NCBI RefSeq assembly: GCF_023074075.1
Contig: NZ_JADPKT010000094.1
Coordinates: 248,001-312,000, forward strand
From: Bradyrhizobium sp. 138
GTDB lineage: Bacteria; Pseudomonadota; Alphaproteobacteria; Rhizobiales; Xanthobacteraceae
Direction of reading: 5' to 3'
Length of the DNA: 64,000 nucleotides
In this document: in pieces, positions 7,581-15,661 of the stretch
How positions within the stretch are numbered: the stretch's first letter is position 1
Layout: every line of letters begins with the position of its first letter
Made by a program: the position numbers and the translations under genes
Notes under the pieces: generated by a model
Told to the model about the DNA's origin: nothing
The model's input: only the letters and a program-made list of their open reading frames with translations
The model's database searches: none

Positions 7581-7979
7581 TCAGGCCGCGGGCGGAAACG
7601 CCCGGTGTATCGCGGCCACGGCCTCCTTGGTCTGCCCCTGAACGTAGGGCGCAAGCTCGTTCGGCAGCATGTCGATGATCCAGACCAGGCGGCATCGCGT
7701 CTCACCGTCGGCAATCACCTGCACCGAGGCGCTGTAGTGCTTCAGTCGTTCGTTGTTGATGGCGTAGACGAGGCGCCGCCGCGCATCGTCGCAATCGACC
7801 AGCACCTCGCGTGCCACCGACCCGTTGGCGAAGGTGACGATGCGCGCATCGCCGTCGAGCGTGCAGGCGGTGACGAAGCCCGGCGCCAGCCGTTGATGCA
7901 GCGCGCCGAAGTCGCGCACCGCGTCCCAGACGTCGCGTGCGGGGGTGTTGATGGGGATGTCGTTGTGGATGGAGGCCAT
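7581..7979 (-). CDS. SRPBCC (START/Bet v 1-like) family protein
   Basis: 132 residues with the typical layout of the polyketide-cyclase/dehydrase-like SRPBCC fold: INTPARDVWDAVRDFGALHQ at the start, a central beta region with ...RREVLVDCDD-type strands, and a C-terminal helix VQGQTKEAVAAIHRAF. Such proteins bind hydrophobic ligands in a cavity; no ligand can be named. It is separated from the Met/Gly-rich gene by about 110 bp and transcribed in the same direction; upstream is a palindromic repeat. Confidence 0.8.
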   Translation of the reverse strand: MASIHNDIPINTPARDVWDAVRDFGALHQRLAPGFVTACTLDGDARIVTFANGSVAREVLVDCDDARRRLVYAINNERLKHYSASVQVIADGETRCRLVWIIDMLPNELAPYVQGQTKEAVAAIHRAFPPAA

Positions 7980-8004
7980 GGGAGTTTCCTATCAGGTGGA
8001 ATTT

Positions 8005-8097
8005 GTAGAATGGGCAAAGGCGCATGGCGCCGTGCCCACCATTTATCGGCATTGTCGCGGGCAGTTGGTGGGCACGCTTCCGCTTTGCCCACCCTAC
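8005..8097. repeat. Palindromic repeat, GTAG...TGGGCAAAG type
   Basis: GTAGAATGGGCAAAG (8005-8019) and CTTTGCCCACCCTAC (8083-8097) are inverted ends enclosing a second nested inverted pair (GTGCCCACC / GGTGGGCAC). It is related to the element at 1349-1464. Non-coding. Confidence 0.7.
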
Positions 8098-8120
8098 GAG
8101 ATCTCGCTAGCGGCTGACGC

Positions 8121-8480
8121 TCACGTGCAAACCGCTTCGACATTGTTGCCGTCAGGATCGATCAAAAACGCCGCATAGTAAGTCGGGCTGTAATCCTTGC
8201 GCGGACCCGCGCCGCCATTGTCACGGCCGCCGCTGTTCAGGCCCTCGCTGTAGAACGCCTTGACCGCGTCATGGTCCTTGGCGCGAAACGCAATGTGCGC
8301 GCCGTCGGCCTTGCGGCCCTTGTTGAGGTGCAGCCAGAGCGCGGGCTCGCCCTTGGGGCCGAAGCCGGCATAACCGTCGCCGCTGGAGCACAGGACATAG
8401 CCGAGCGGCGCCAGCACCGCGCCGTAGAAGCGCGTCGCGGCGTCGAGATCGGCAACGCGAAGTCCGATGTGGTCGTACAT
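8121..8480 (-). CDS. VOC (glyoxalase/bleomycin resistance) family protein
   Basis: 119 residues starting MYDHIGLRVADLDAATRFY, the hallmark of a vicinal-oxygen-chelate domain with a metal-ligand His at residue 4; the second half ends AAFLIDPDGNNVEAV, where the final Glu is the usual metal ligand. Such small VOC proteins act as lyases, isomerases or resistance proteins. The ATG at 8480 has GGAG eight bases upstream; an in-frame upstream extension lacks a site. It stands alone. Confidence 0.85.
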   Translation of the reverse strand: MYDHIGLRVADLDAATRFYGAVLAPLGYVLCSSGDGYAGFGPKGEPALWLHLNKGRKADGAHIAFRAKDHDAVKAFYSEGLNSGGRDNGGAGPRKDYSPTYYAAFLIDPDGNNVEAVCT

Positions 8481-8577
8481 GCTTGTCTCCATTTGCAAAG
8501 CGCGCCGCAACTGGCGCGCGCCGGAGACGAACCTAGCCAAGGTAAGGGGGGCGATTCTTGGAGAATCTTGCGCCCGG

Positions 8578-8937
8578 CTAGTTCGCCGGTGCCTCCGATT
8601 GCCACCGGATCACCCGTTTCAGGTGTGAGACCTGAACCCACATGTTGGTTCCGATCACACTGACCGTTGCGACGATCAGCGCTGTGAGCTTTTGCGGGTC
8701 GTGAAGGGCGAGAACGAGCAGGAACGCGGACAGCGACGCCGTGACGCCGAAGCTGAACCAGAGCCCGATCAGGCGTGGTGCGAACCAGGCCGGCTGACCG
8801 TCAGTGCCCCACTGCATCGGAATCCTGCGCGAGGTGATCTGGCGGCCATAATAGACGGCGCAGCCGGCGATGAAGGCGAGGCCTACGGCAAGCGCGACCG
8901 CTGTGGCCGCAATCACGTCATTCGGGGCACTGTTCAT
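8578..8937 (-). CDS. Small membrane protein, DUF1648-like
   Basis: 119 residues with three hydrophobic stretches: about 10-29, 57-78 and 85-103. Between the first two lies RIPMQWGTDGQPAWFAP, close to the P-x-H/Q-W...G.P motif of DUF1648 membrane proteins. Function unknown. It sits about 97 bp before the VOC gene on the same strand. The 129 bp upstream of it contains no recognisable gene. Confidence 0.65.
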   Translation of the reverse strand: MNSAPNDVIAATAVALAVGLAFIAGCAVYYGRQITSRRIPMQWGTDGQPAWFAPRLIGLWFSFGVTASLSAFLLVLALHDPQKLTALIVATVSVIGTNMWVQVSHLKRVIRWQSEAPAN

Positions 8938-9066
8938 CCGCCGCTCGCCGCACTGAGAGAGCGCTCATTCGCTCTTGGGTTGTAGTATCGCGCGGCCTGC
9001 CGTAAGCCCAGTGCGACGCGTCCGTCTGGTCAACAGACTATTACCCGCGAAGGCGGCCGACCTGTC

Positions 9067-9906
9067 TCAGTTGAGGACGAGGCGTTCGGCGAAGATGCTG
9101 CGTTCCCCCTTCGAGGCCTGGCGGAACTTGGTCGGCGACACGCCGGCAGCGCGGTGGAAGGTGCGGACGAAGTTGGAGAGATCGCCGAAGCCGACGTCAT
9201 AGGCGACATCGGTGACCGCGATGCCGTCATCGGCGAGCAGCCGTGCCGCGTGCCGCAGCCGTGAGCGCACCAGATATTGATGCGGGGTGACGCCGAGCAC
9301 GCTCGAGAACAGCCGCAGGAAGTGGAATGGGCTGAGGCCCGCCTGGTTTGCTGCCTGTTCGAGATCGACCTCTTCATGCGAGTTGTCGTCGATCCACAGC
9401 GCGGCCTCGACGGCGCGGCGGCGGTCGCGCGCGGTCGGTGTGGCCGGCTTGCGCGCCTTGCCCGAGACGACGTCGACAAAACGTCCCGCCAGGATCTGGC
9501 CGACTTCGTCGAGACCGATGTCGCTGTTGCCATCTGCCGCCGTCTGGGCGAGCTCGCCCAGCACCATCAATTCGGGCAGCGGCGGCATGGCGCCGACCCG
9601 CCAGATCTCACGCCGCCCACCGAGGGCATCGACCATGTCCGCGCTGAGGAAGAACCCCAGGCAGACATCGCCGCTGACATGCTCATGGGTGCAGGTGTAT
9701 TCCTCGCCGGGCGCGCCGACCAGCATCGAGCCCGCCACCAGCTCGAAGAAGCCGGCGCGGCAATGGCAGCCGAAGCTGCCCGAGCGGACATAGGCGATGG
9801 AATGCCCGGTGCGGCATTCGGCAAATGGCGTATCGCCTGGTCCCGCATCGCAGCGAAACTCGAAGACCGTGATCGATTGTGACGTCAGCAGCGGGGTCGC
9901 ATCCAT
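9067..9906 (-). CDS. AraC family transcriptional regulator with Cys-rich sensor domain
   Basis: 279 residues. The C-terminal third has two helix-turn-helix motifs: DLEQAANQAGLSPFHFLRLF and VTDVAYDVGFGDLSNFVRTF. The N-terminal cupin-like half is rich in Cys (FRC, ECR, GCHC, YTCTHEHVSGDVC), suggesting sensing of metal, thiol stress or alkylation; this is inference. It lies 10 bp downstream of ogt on the same strand, so the pair is probably an operon, reminiscent of Ada in which an AraC module and an alkyltransferase are fused. Confidence 0.88.
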   Translation of the reverse strand: MDATPLLTSQSITVFEFRCDAGPGDTPFAECRTGHSIAYVRSGSFGCHCRAGFFELVAGSMLVGAPGEEYTCTHEHVSGDVCLGFFLSADMVDALGGRREIWRVGAMPPLPELMVLGELAQTAADGNSDIGLDEVGQILAGRFVDVVSGKARKPATPTARDRRRAVEAALWIDDNSHEEVDLEQAANQAGLSPFHFLRLFSSVLGVTPHQYLVRSRLRHAARLLADDGIAVTDVAYDVGFGDLSNFVRTFHRAAGVSPTKFRQASKGERSIFAERLVLN

Positions 9907-9916
9907 GCCACCTTAT

Positions 9917-10495
9917 CTAGGTGGACGGCCTCGGCGGAGCAACGGGCAGCAGCACCTCGAACAGCGTCTTGCTGGCGACGGGATGGGCGCCCTCCAGCGC
10001 CAGCAGCCGCCGCTTCGAGATCACCCCGCCATAGGGCGAGAGCCGGTCGGTGTAATTGCCGGCCTCCAGCACCCGATGGCAGGGCACGATCAGCATGTAG
10101 GGATTTTTGGCGACTGCCTGCGCCACCGAATGCGCCGCGCCCGAGGCGCCGAGCGCCTTGGCGACCTCGTGATAGGTGCGTGTTTCCCCGCGCGGAATGG
10201 AGCAGGCGAACTCATAGACGCGCCGATTGAAGCCGGGCACGCCGCCGGCATCCAGGCTGACCTCGGAAAAATCGGGATCGCGGCCTTGCAGCAGGATCAC
10301 GATGCCCTCGATTGCAAGCTCGGCATTTTGGCACGGCCGTTGCTCGCGCGCCTCGGGATGGACCTGAAAGATCCGGCGGCGGGTGTCGATCTCCCGCGCC
10401 TCCGGCAACTGCACGGCGACGACGCCGGTGCCGCTCCAGATGATGCCGCAGCGGCCTATGGCCGTGTCGAATATCGAATAGCCGCGCCCCACCAT
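9917..10495 (-). CDS. ogt: Methylated-DNA-protein-cysteine S-methyltransferase
   Basis: Suicide repair protein that takes the methyl group from O6-methylguanine onto a Cys. The family signature IVPCHRVLEAGN is intact, with C139 the acceptor, and GVPGFNRRVYEFACSIPRGETRTY precedes it as in MGMT C-terminal domains. The chosen ATG at 10495 gives 192 residues; an in-frame start at 10555 would add 20 less typical residues. It is first in a two-gene unit with the AraC gene. Confidence 0.88.
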   Translation of the reverse strand: MVGRGYSIFDTAIGRCGIIWSGTGVVAVQLPEAREIDTRRRIFQVHPEAREQRPCQNAELAIEGIVILLQGRDPDFSEVSLDAGGVPGFNRRVYEFACSIPRGETRTYHEVAKALGASGAAHSVAQAVAKNPYMLIVPCHRVLEAGNYTDRLSPYGGVISKRRLLALEGAHPVASKTLFEVLLPVAPPRPST

Positions 10496-10669
10496 GCACA
10501 CGCCCCACTCAGTGCACGTCTCTCCCCAGACACGGAGATCATAACACCGCCACAATCCGGCGCACCCAAAATCTTACCGAAAAGTTAAGGAGCGTCGGGC
10601 CGAATGCGCCAAACCGCTTGGCGGGACGCGCCGTCTCGGCTAATCAGAACCGGCGTGACCAGCGCATCC

Positions 10670-10743
10670 GCGGGCGTAGTTCAATGGTAGAACGGCAGCT
10701 TCCCAAGCTGCATACGAGGGTTCGATTCCCTTCGCCCGCTCCA
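10670..10743 (+). tRNA. tRNA-Gly (anticodon CCC), CCA encoded
   Basis: A full cloverleaf can be drawn: acceptor GCGGGCG (10670-10676) pairs with CGCCCGC (10733-10739); the D-arm has GTTCAATGGTAGAAC; the anticodon arm GCAGC-TTCCCAA-GCTGC gives anticodon CCC, which reads GGG glycine codons; the T-arm GAGGGTTCGATTCCCTTC is canonical. The 3' CCA is encoded at 10741-10743. It ends five bases before the end of the convergent hydrolase gene. Confidence 0.96.
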
Positions 10744-10747
10744 ACAC

Positions 10748-11740
10748 TTAGTTCGGCAGGCTTCGCAGGAATTCCACGATCGCTGCATTCACCTCCGCCG
10801 GCCGCTCCTGCTGCGTCCAGTGTCCGCAGCCGGGTAGCATCCTGATCTCGCGCAGCTGCGGCACCCATTGCTTCATGTTGGCGAGATGCTCGGCGGCGCC
10901 GGGGAAGGCGACGACCATGTCGTGATCGCCGGCGATGAAGAGCGAAGGCACGGCCACCTTCACGCCCTCGAAGGCACCCATCAGCTCCCAGTTGTGATCG
11001 ATGTTGCGGTAGTAGTTGAGCGGTCCGCGAAATCCGCTGCGGGCAAATTCAGTACCGTAATGGTCGAGGTCGGCGGCGCTCAGCCACGACGGAAGCGGCA
11101 CCTGCACCTTCGGCAACATGCCGTCCTGGCGCGAGACCATGCCGACGCCAACGGTCCTGCTGGCGCGCTCGGCATTGGCGCGGATCGCCGACGCCCCTTC
11201 ACCGGAGCCGCCATAGAGCATGGCACCGAGCGTTGCGCGCGGATCCCGTTCGAACTCCGCTTCGGCGACACCCGGCTCCTGGAAGTACAGTTGATAGAAC
11301 TGCACATCCGCCGTTTGCGGCATGACACTTGTCGGCCGCACCGGACTCCGTGGTCGAAAGGGCACGCTGAGGATGGCGGCGGCGCGGAAGCGATCGGGCC
11401 GCAGGCGCGCTGTGTGCCACGCGATCGTCGCGCCCCAGTCGTGCCCGACGATGACGGCGTCCTTCGCCTCGAAGGCGTCGAGCACGCCGACGAGATCGCC
11501 GATCATGTGGAGGATCGTGTACTGATCGATCGCTTCGGGCCGGTCACTCTTGCCATAGCCGCGCATGTCGGGTGCGACCGCGTGGTAGCCGGCCGCCGCG
11601 AGCGCCTCGAGTTGGTGGCGCCAGGAGTACCAACCTTCCGGAAAGCCATGGCAGAGCAGCACCATTGGCCCCTTGCCCTGCTCGGCGACGTTGAGGCTGA
11701 TGCCGTTCGCCTTGATCCTCCGCTGCGTCGGCTCGCCCAT
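10748..11740 (-). CDS. Alpha/beta hydrolase, soluble epoxide hydrolase-like
   Basis: 330 residues. HGFPEGWYSWRHQ (31-43) gives the oxyanion-hole motif of epoxide hydrolases, GHDWGA puts the nucleophile Asp at 101 in place of the Ser of esterases, AGDHD supplies the acid and GCGHW near the end the His. A cap domain with the Tyr residues expected to activate the epoxide lies between (QFYQLYFQEP). It should open epoxides to diols; a haloacid dehalogenase-type substrate is less likely because HGFPE is kept. It is transcribed alone, toward tRNA-Gly. Confidence 0.88.
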   Translation of the reverse strand: MGEPTQRRIKANGISLNVAEQGKGPMVLLCHGFPEGWYSWRHQLEALAAAGYHAVAPDMRGYGKSDRPEAIDQYTILHMIGDLVGVLDAFEAKDAVIVGHDWGATIAWHTARLRPDRFRAAAILSVPFRPRSPVRPTSVMPQTADVQFYQLYFQEPGVAEAEFERDPRATLGAMLYGGSGEGASAIRANAERASRTVGVGMVSRQDGMLPKVQVPLPSWLSAADLDHYGTEFARSGFRGPLNYYRNIDHNWELMGAFEGVKVAVPSLFIAGDHDMVVAFPGAAEHLANMKQWVPQLREIRMLPGCGHWTQQERPAEVNAAIVEFLRSLPN

Positions 11741-11910
11741 GTCATCGCCTCCCGGTCATCGCGAATGGGCGCATTTTAATCCGCTCTGCCGGCTCGGCAA
11801 AGATTCTAATATGTTAGCCTCTCGCTCCCGGCACGCCCGCCTCGCCCGCCCTAAGCTGCTCTCGCCCGGCGGATGCGGACCCTGCGCCGGGCGATATCTG
11901 GATTGGGGCC

Positions 11911-12492
11911 ATGGACCAGCAGAAACTCGACCGCGCGATCGGGCGCCGCTTGAAGACGCTGCGGACGCAAGCCGGCATGACGTTGAACGAGCTCGCTGGC
12001 CGCTCCGGTGTGAGCCGGGCCATGATCGGGCGGGTCGAGCGGGCGCAGAGCAGCGCGACGGCGTCACTGCTCGGCAGGCTCTGCGCCGCGCTCGACGTAT
12101 CGCTCAGCGACGTGGTCGCGCTCGCCGAGAAGCCGCCGGAGCGGCTGGTGCGGCTTGCCGACCAGCCGCACTGGCGTGATCCCGAGAGCGGCTATCGAAG
12201 GCGGCACGCCTCACCGACGGATGCGGCGAGCGGCCTCGAGATCATCGTCGTCGATTTGCCGGCCGGCGCGCGGGTGCCGTACAGCCCCTGGGGCCGCAAC
12301 GCCTTCACCCAGCAGCTGTTGATGCTGGAGGGTGCGATCGCCGTGTACATCGACGCCAAGACGGTGCGCCTGCGCGAGGGCGATTGCCTGGATTTCGACG
12401 TGATGCGCGCGGTGATCTTCGAAAACGAAACCAAAGAGGACGCGCGCTACGTCATCATCACGCGGCGCGGTTCTGCTTACGGGAAGATGTGA
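11911..12492 (+). CDS. XRE-family regulator with C-terminal cupin domain
   Basis: 193 residues. The N-terminal helix-turn-helix (residues about 8-65: RRLKTLRTQAGMTLNELAGR, SGVSRAMIGRVERA) is followed by a beta-rich cupin part (PAGARVPYSPWG...LMLEGAIAVYIDAK...REGDCLDF). Regulators of this type bind small ligands in the cupin barrel and often control a neighbouring operon. The GNAT gene begins 25 bp downstream, so the two probably form a transcription unit. The divergent partner is the epoxide-hydrolase-like gene, 170 bp away. Confidence 0.88.
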   Translation: MDQQKLDRAIGRRLKTLRTQAGMTLNELAGRSGVSRAMIGRVERAQSSATASLLGRLCAALDVSLSDVVALAEKPPERLVRLADQPHWRDPESGYRRRHASPTDAASGLEIIVVDLPAGARVPYSPWGRNAFTQQLLMLEGAIAVYIDAKTVRLREGDCLDFDVMRAVIFENETKEDARYVIITRRGSAYGKM

Positions 12493-12517
12493 GATCATCG
12501 AGCGTGAGGCCCTGACG

Positions 12518-12982
12518 ATGCAGATCCGGACCGGCGACACCTATGATCCGCGCGTCATCGCGCTGCTCGATCATCACGTCACGGCAGCGCGGGCGCAGAC
12601 CGCACCGGGCAGTGCGCATGCGCTCGATCTGGCGGGCCTTCGCGCGCCGGATATCGCGTTCTGGACCGGATGGGACGGCGAGACACTGATCGCCACCGGC
12701 GCGCTGAAGACGCTCTCGGCCAGCCAGGGCGAGGTGAAGTCGATGCACACGCTTCAGACCACCCGGCGGCGCGGCTTTGGCGGCCAGATGCTCCGCCACA
12801 TCATCACGAAGGCCCGCGCGCGCGGCCTGACGCGGCTCAGCCTCGAGACCGGCTCATGGGACTATTTCAAGCCGGCGCTTGCGCTCTACCAGGCCCACGG
12901 CTTCGTCACCTGCGGCCCGTTCGAGGGTTATGTCGAGGATCCCAACAGCCTGTTCCTGACGCTCGACCTAACCAGGGGCTGA
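12518..12982 (+). CDS. GNAT family N-acetyltransferase
   Basis: 154 residues with the acetyl-CoA-binding segment TRRRGFGGQMLRHIITKARARG (RRxGxG/A pattern, about residues 81-102) and the C-terminal strand LYQAHGFVTCGPF, closest in style to the ElaA/YsnE-like small GNATs. It transfers an acetyl group to an amine; the substrate is unknown. It follows the XRE-cupin regulator closely, so expression is likely linked. Confidence 0.85.
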   Translation: MQIRTGDTYDPRVIALLDHHVTAARAQTAPGSAHALDLAGLRAPDIAFWTGWDGETLIATGALKTLSASQGEVKSMHTLQTTRRRGFGGQMLRHIITKARARGLTRLSLETGSWDYFKPALALYQAHGFVTCGPFEGYVEDPNSLFLTLDLTRG

Positions 12983-13033
12983 CCTGCCGGCCGGGCAGCC
13001 TGGTTCGATCCGAGCTTGAAAATGCCTCCTGCT

Positions 13034-13060
13034 CCTCAAAATGAGTTGCGTACCTCAAAA
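13034..13060 (+). promoter_or_regulatory. Direct repeat upstream of the LacI-type gene
   Basis: CCTCAAAA occurs at 13034-13041 and again at 13053-13060, 19 bp apart, so on about two helical turns; the first copy also forms CTCA-AAA-TGAG. The repeats lie 22-48 bp before the start codon of the LacI-type regulator and could be its own operator or a promoter element. Weak evidence. Confidence 0.3.
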
Positions 13061-13081
13061 CACCTCTGCTAGCCTTCAGCC

Positions 13082-14125
13082 ATGGCCGAGACGCTCACCC
13101 CGACCGCATTGACGCTGAAGGATATCGCCCGCGAGGCGGGCGTGAGCCTGGCGACGGTGGACCGCGTCTTGCATAACCGGCCGGGCGTACGGCCCGATAC
13201 GGTGCGGCGCGTCAAGGCGGCGATCGAGCGCCATTCGTTCCAGCCCCACGTCGCCGCCGCGGAGCTCGCCCGCGGTCGCGCCCGCCGCTTTGCCTTCGTG
13301 ATGCCGTCGGGGCCGAACCCGTTCATGCAGCAGATCGAGGCCTATCTCGGCGAGATGGCGGCCTGGCTCTCGGCGCGCCGGCTCAGCGTCGAGATCGTCA
13401 CAACCGACGTGTTCGACCCCTCGGTGCTCGCAGGCTCGCTGGAGGCGATGGCGGGCGATTGCGACGGCATCGCCGTCGTGGCGCTGGATCATCCGAGCGT
13501 GCGCGCCGCGATCAACGATCTCGTCGATGCCGGCACCAAGGTGGTGACGCTGGTTTCGGACGTGCCGTCGTCACGCCGCCACCATTATGTCGGCATCGAC
13601 AACATCGCGGCCGGGCGCACCGCCGGCGCGCTGGTCGGGCGGCTGGTCGGCCAGAGGTCCGGCAAGGTCGCGATCGTCGCGGGCTCGCAGGGCCTGCGCG
13701 ACCATGCCGAGCGCATCTTCGGCTTCAACCAGGTGATGGGGGCGGAATTCCCCGGTCTCAGCGTGCTGCCGGTGCTGGAAGGGCGCGACGAGGACGATCG
13801 TTCGGAACAGGTTTTGGCGCGGCTGCTCGGCCGGCATGCCGACATAGTCGGCCTTTATAATGTCGGCGCCGGCACGCAAGGCGTCGCCAAGGCGTTGAGC
13901 GATGCGGGCCGCGACAAGCAGGTGGTGTTCGTCGGTCATGACGTCACCGTGCTGACGCGCCGGCTGCTGCTGCAGGGCGTGATGGATGCCGCGATCTCGC
14001 AGAACCCCGGACACGAAGCGCGCGCCGCCGTGCGCGTGCTGCTCGCGCTCGCCCGCGGCGAGCCGATCCTGCGTGAACAGGAGAAGATCAGGATCGACAT
14101 CGTGATGCGGGACAATTTGCCTTAG
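13082..14125 (+). CDS. LacI family transcriptional regulator of the sugar operon
   Basis: 347 residues. The N-terminus carries the LacI helix-turn-helix and hinge (LKDIAREAGVSLATVDRVLH, then NRPGVRPDTVRRVKAAIE), followed by a periplasmic-binding-protein-like sensor domain with VGIDNIAAGRTAGALVGRLV and IVAGSQGLRDHAERIFGF. It opens the sugar cluster and is 81 bp upstream of xylB, so it most likely represses the operon and is released by the imported sugar or a derivative. The start ATG lies at the usual place, 12 residues before the HTH. Confidence 0.9.
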   Translation: MAETLTPTALTLKDIAREAGVSLATVDRVLHNRPGVRPDTVRRVKAAIERHSFQPHVAAAELARGRARRFAFVMPSGPNPFMQQIEAYLGEMAAWLSARRLSVEIVTTDVFDPSVLAGSLEAMAGDCDGIAVVALDHPSVRAAINDLVDAGTKVVTLVSDVPSSRRHHYVGIDNIAAGRTAGALVGRLVGQRSGKVAIVAGSQGLRDHAERIFGFNQVMGAEFPGLSVLPVLEGRDEDDRSEQVLARLLGRHADIVGLYNVGAGTQGVAKALSDAGRDKQVVFVGHDVTVLTRRLLLQGVMDAAISQNPGHEARAAVRVLLALARGEPILREQEKIRIDIVMRDNLP

Positions 14126-14206
14126 CGGCAGGTCGATATCGAACGAGCCGTGGCGGAGAGCGCGACGTCAAGATCGCGCATTGAAATGGGTCAAGAGGAG
14201 GACGAT

Positions 14207-15661
14207 TTGTATCTCGGACTGGACATCGGCACATCCGGTGTGAAAGCGGTGCTTGCGAGCGAAGCCGGCGCGATTGTCGCGACGGCAACGCGCGAGCTCG
14301 CGCTGTCGCATCCGGCGCCGCTGTGGTCCGAGCAGGACCCCGATTCCTGGGTCGATGCGGCGATCGGCGCGGTCGACGATCTCGCCGCCCGTCATCCGCG
14401 CGAGGTTGCGAACGTGGCCGGCATCGGCCTGTCGGGCCAGATGCACGGCGCGACGCTGCTCGACGAGGACGGCCGGCCGCTGCGTCCCGCGATCCTCTGG
14501 AACGACGGCCGCTCGCAGGCGGAATGCGTGGCGCTGGAGCGGCGCTGTCCCTCGCTGCATACGATCGCCGGAAATCTGGCGATGCCCGGTTTCACCGCGC
14601 CGAAGCTGCTCTGGGTCGCGCGGCACGAGCCCGATATTTTCGCACGCGTGGCAAAAGTGTTGCTGCCGAAGGCCTATGTCCGCTATCGCCTGACCGGCGA
14701 GATGATCGAGGACATGTCCGATGCCGCCGGAACGCTCTGGCTCGACGTCGGCCAGCGCCGCTGGTCGGCCCTGCTGCTGCATGCGACCGGGCTCGACCTT
14801 CATCACATGCCGCGCCTCGTCGAGGGCAGCGCGGTCAGCGCGGCGCTGGCGCCGGAATTCACGCAACGCTGGGGCATGGCTGAGAACGTCGTGGTCGCGG
14901 GCGGCGCCGGCGACAACGCTGCGAGCGCGATCGGGCTCGGCGCCATCGCTCCGGGCGATGCGTTCCTGTCGCTCGGCACATCCGGCGTCGTGTTCCGTGT
15001 CACCGATCGCTTCGCGGCGGCGCCGGCCCAGGCCGTGCATGCCTTCTGCCACGCGCTGCCCGGCCTCTGGCACCAGATGGGCGTGATGCTGTCGGCGGCC
15101 GCTTCGCTGGCCTGGCTGTCCGGTGTGATGGAGACACCGGCCGCGGCCCTGCTGGCCCCACTCGGCGAGCGTGTCGACGGGCCGAGCCCGATCAAGTTTC
15201 TGCCCTATCTCGACGGCGAGCGTACGCCGCACAACGATGCCGCGGCGAGCGGCGCCTTTGTCGGCCTGCGCGGTGCGACCGGGCGGACGCAGATCGTGCA
15301 GGCCGTGCTCGAAGGCGTCGCCTTTGCCGCGCGTGACAATCTGGCGGCGTTGAGCGCGGCGAGCGGGCCTGTTGCCGAGGTCGATCTCGTTGGCGGCGGT
15401 TCGCGCTCGCCGCTATGGGCGCAGATCTGCGCCGATGTGCTCGGCATTCCCGTCCACCGCGTCGAGGAGGGCGAGGTGGGGGCGGCCCTCGGCGCCTCCC
15501 GGCTCGGCCGGCTCGCTGCGACGGGCGAGGATCCGGCGCAAGTCTGCACCCGTCCGCGGCGGCTCGCGAGCTTCACGCCCCGCACCTCCGTCGCTGCGGC
15601 CTATGACGAGGCCTATCGGCGATGGCGTGCGCTTTATCCCGCATTGAAGGAGACTCTTTAA
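14207..15661 (+). CDS. xylB: Xylulokinase
   Basis: FGGY-family sugar kinase that phosphorylates D-xylulose to xylulose 5-phosphate. It starts LYLGLDIGTSGVKA (phosphate loop) and contains SLGTSGVVF, GEVGAALGA and the activity-domain motif FLPYLDGERTP. The start chosen is a TTG at 14207 because AGGAGG (14196-14201) sits five bases upstream; this gives 484 residues, the usual XylB length. An in-frame ATG at 14186 would have no site. The stop is directly followed by the xylA start, indicating translational coupling. Confidence 0.9.
   Translation: MYLGLDIGTSGVKAVLASEAGAIVATATRELALSHPAPLWSEQDPDSWVDAAIGAVDDLAARHPREVANVAGIGLSGQMHGATLLDEDGRPLRPAILWNDGRSQAECVALERRCPSLHTIAGNLAMPGFTAPKLLWVARHEPDIFARVAKVLLPKAYVRYRLTGEMIEDMSDAAGTLWLDVGQRRWSALLLHATGLDLHHMPRLVEGSAVSAALAPEFTQRWGMAENVVVAGGAGDNAASAIGLGAIAPGDAFLSLGTSGVVFRVTDRFAAAPAQAVHAFCHALPGLWHQMGVMLSAAASLAWLSGVMETPAAALLAPLGERVDGPSPIKFLPYLDGERTPHNDAAASGAFVGLRGATGRTQIVQAVLEGVAFAARDNLAALSAASGPVAEVDLVGGGSRSPLWAQICADVLGIPVHRVEEGEVGAALGASRLGRLAATGEDPAQVCTRPRRLASFTPRTSVAAAYDEAYRRWRALYPALKETL

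Noticed and set aside
6994..7695. Longer form of the Met/Gly-rich protein starting at 7695
   Set aside because: It would bury the clear signal peptide inside the protein and overlap the SRPBCC gene; the ATG at 7467 has a good ribosome site.
10670..10743. Integration site for a genomic island at tRNA-Gly
   Set aside because: No integrase, no direct repeat of the tRNA 3' end is seen nearby, and the neighbours look native in composition.
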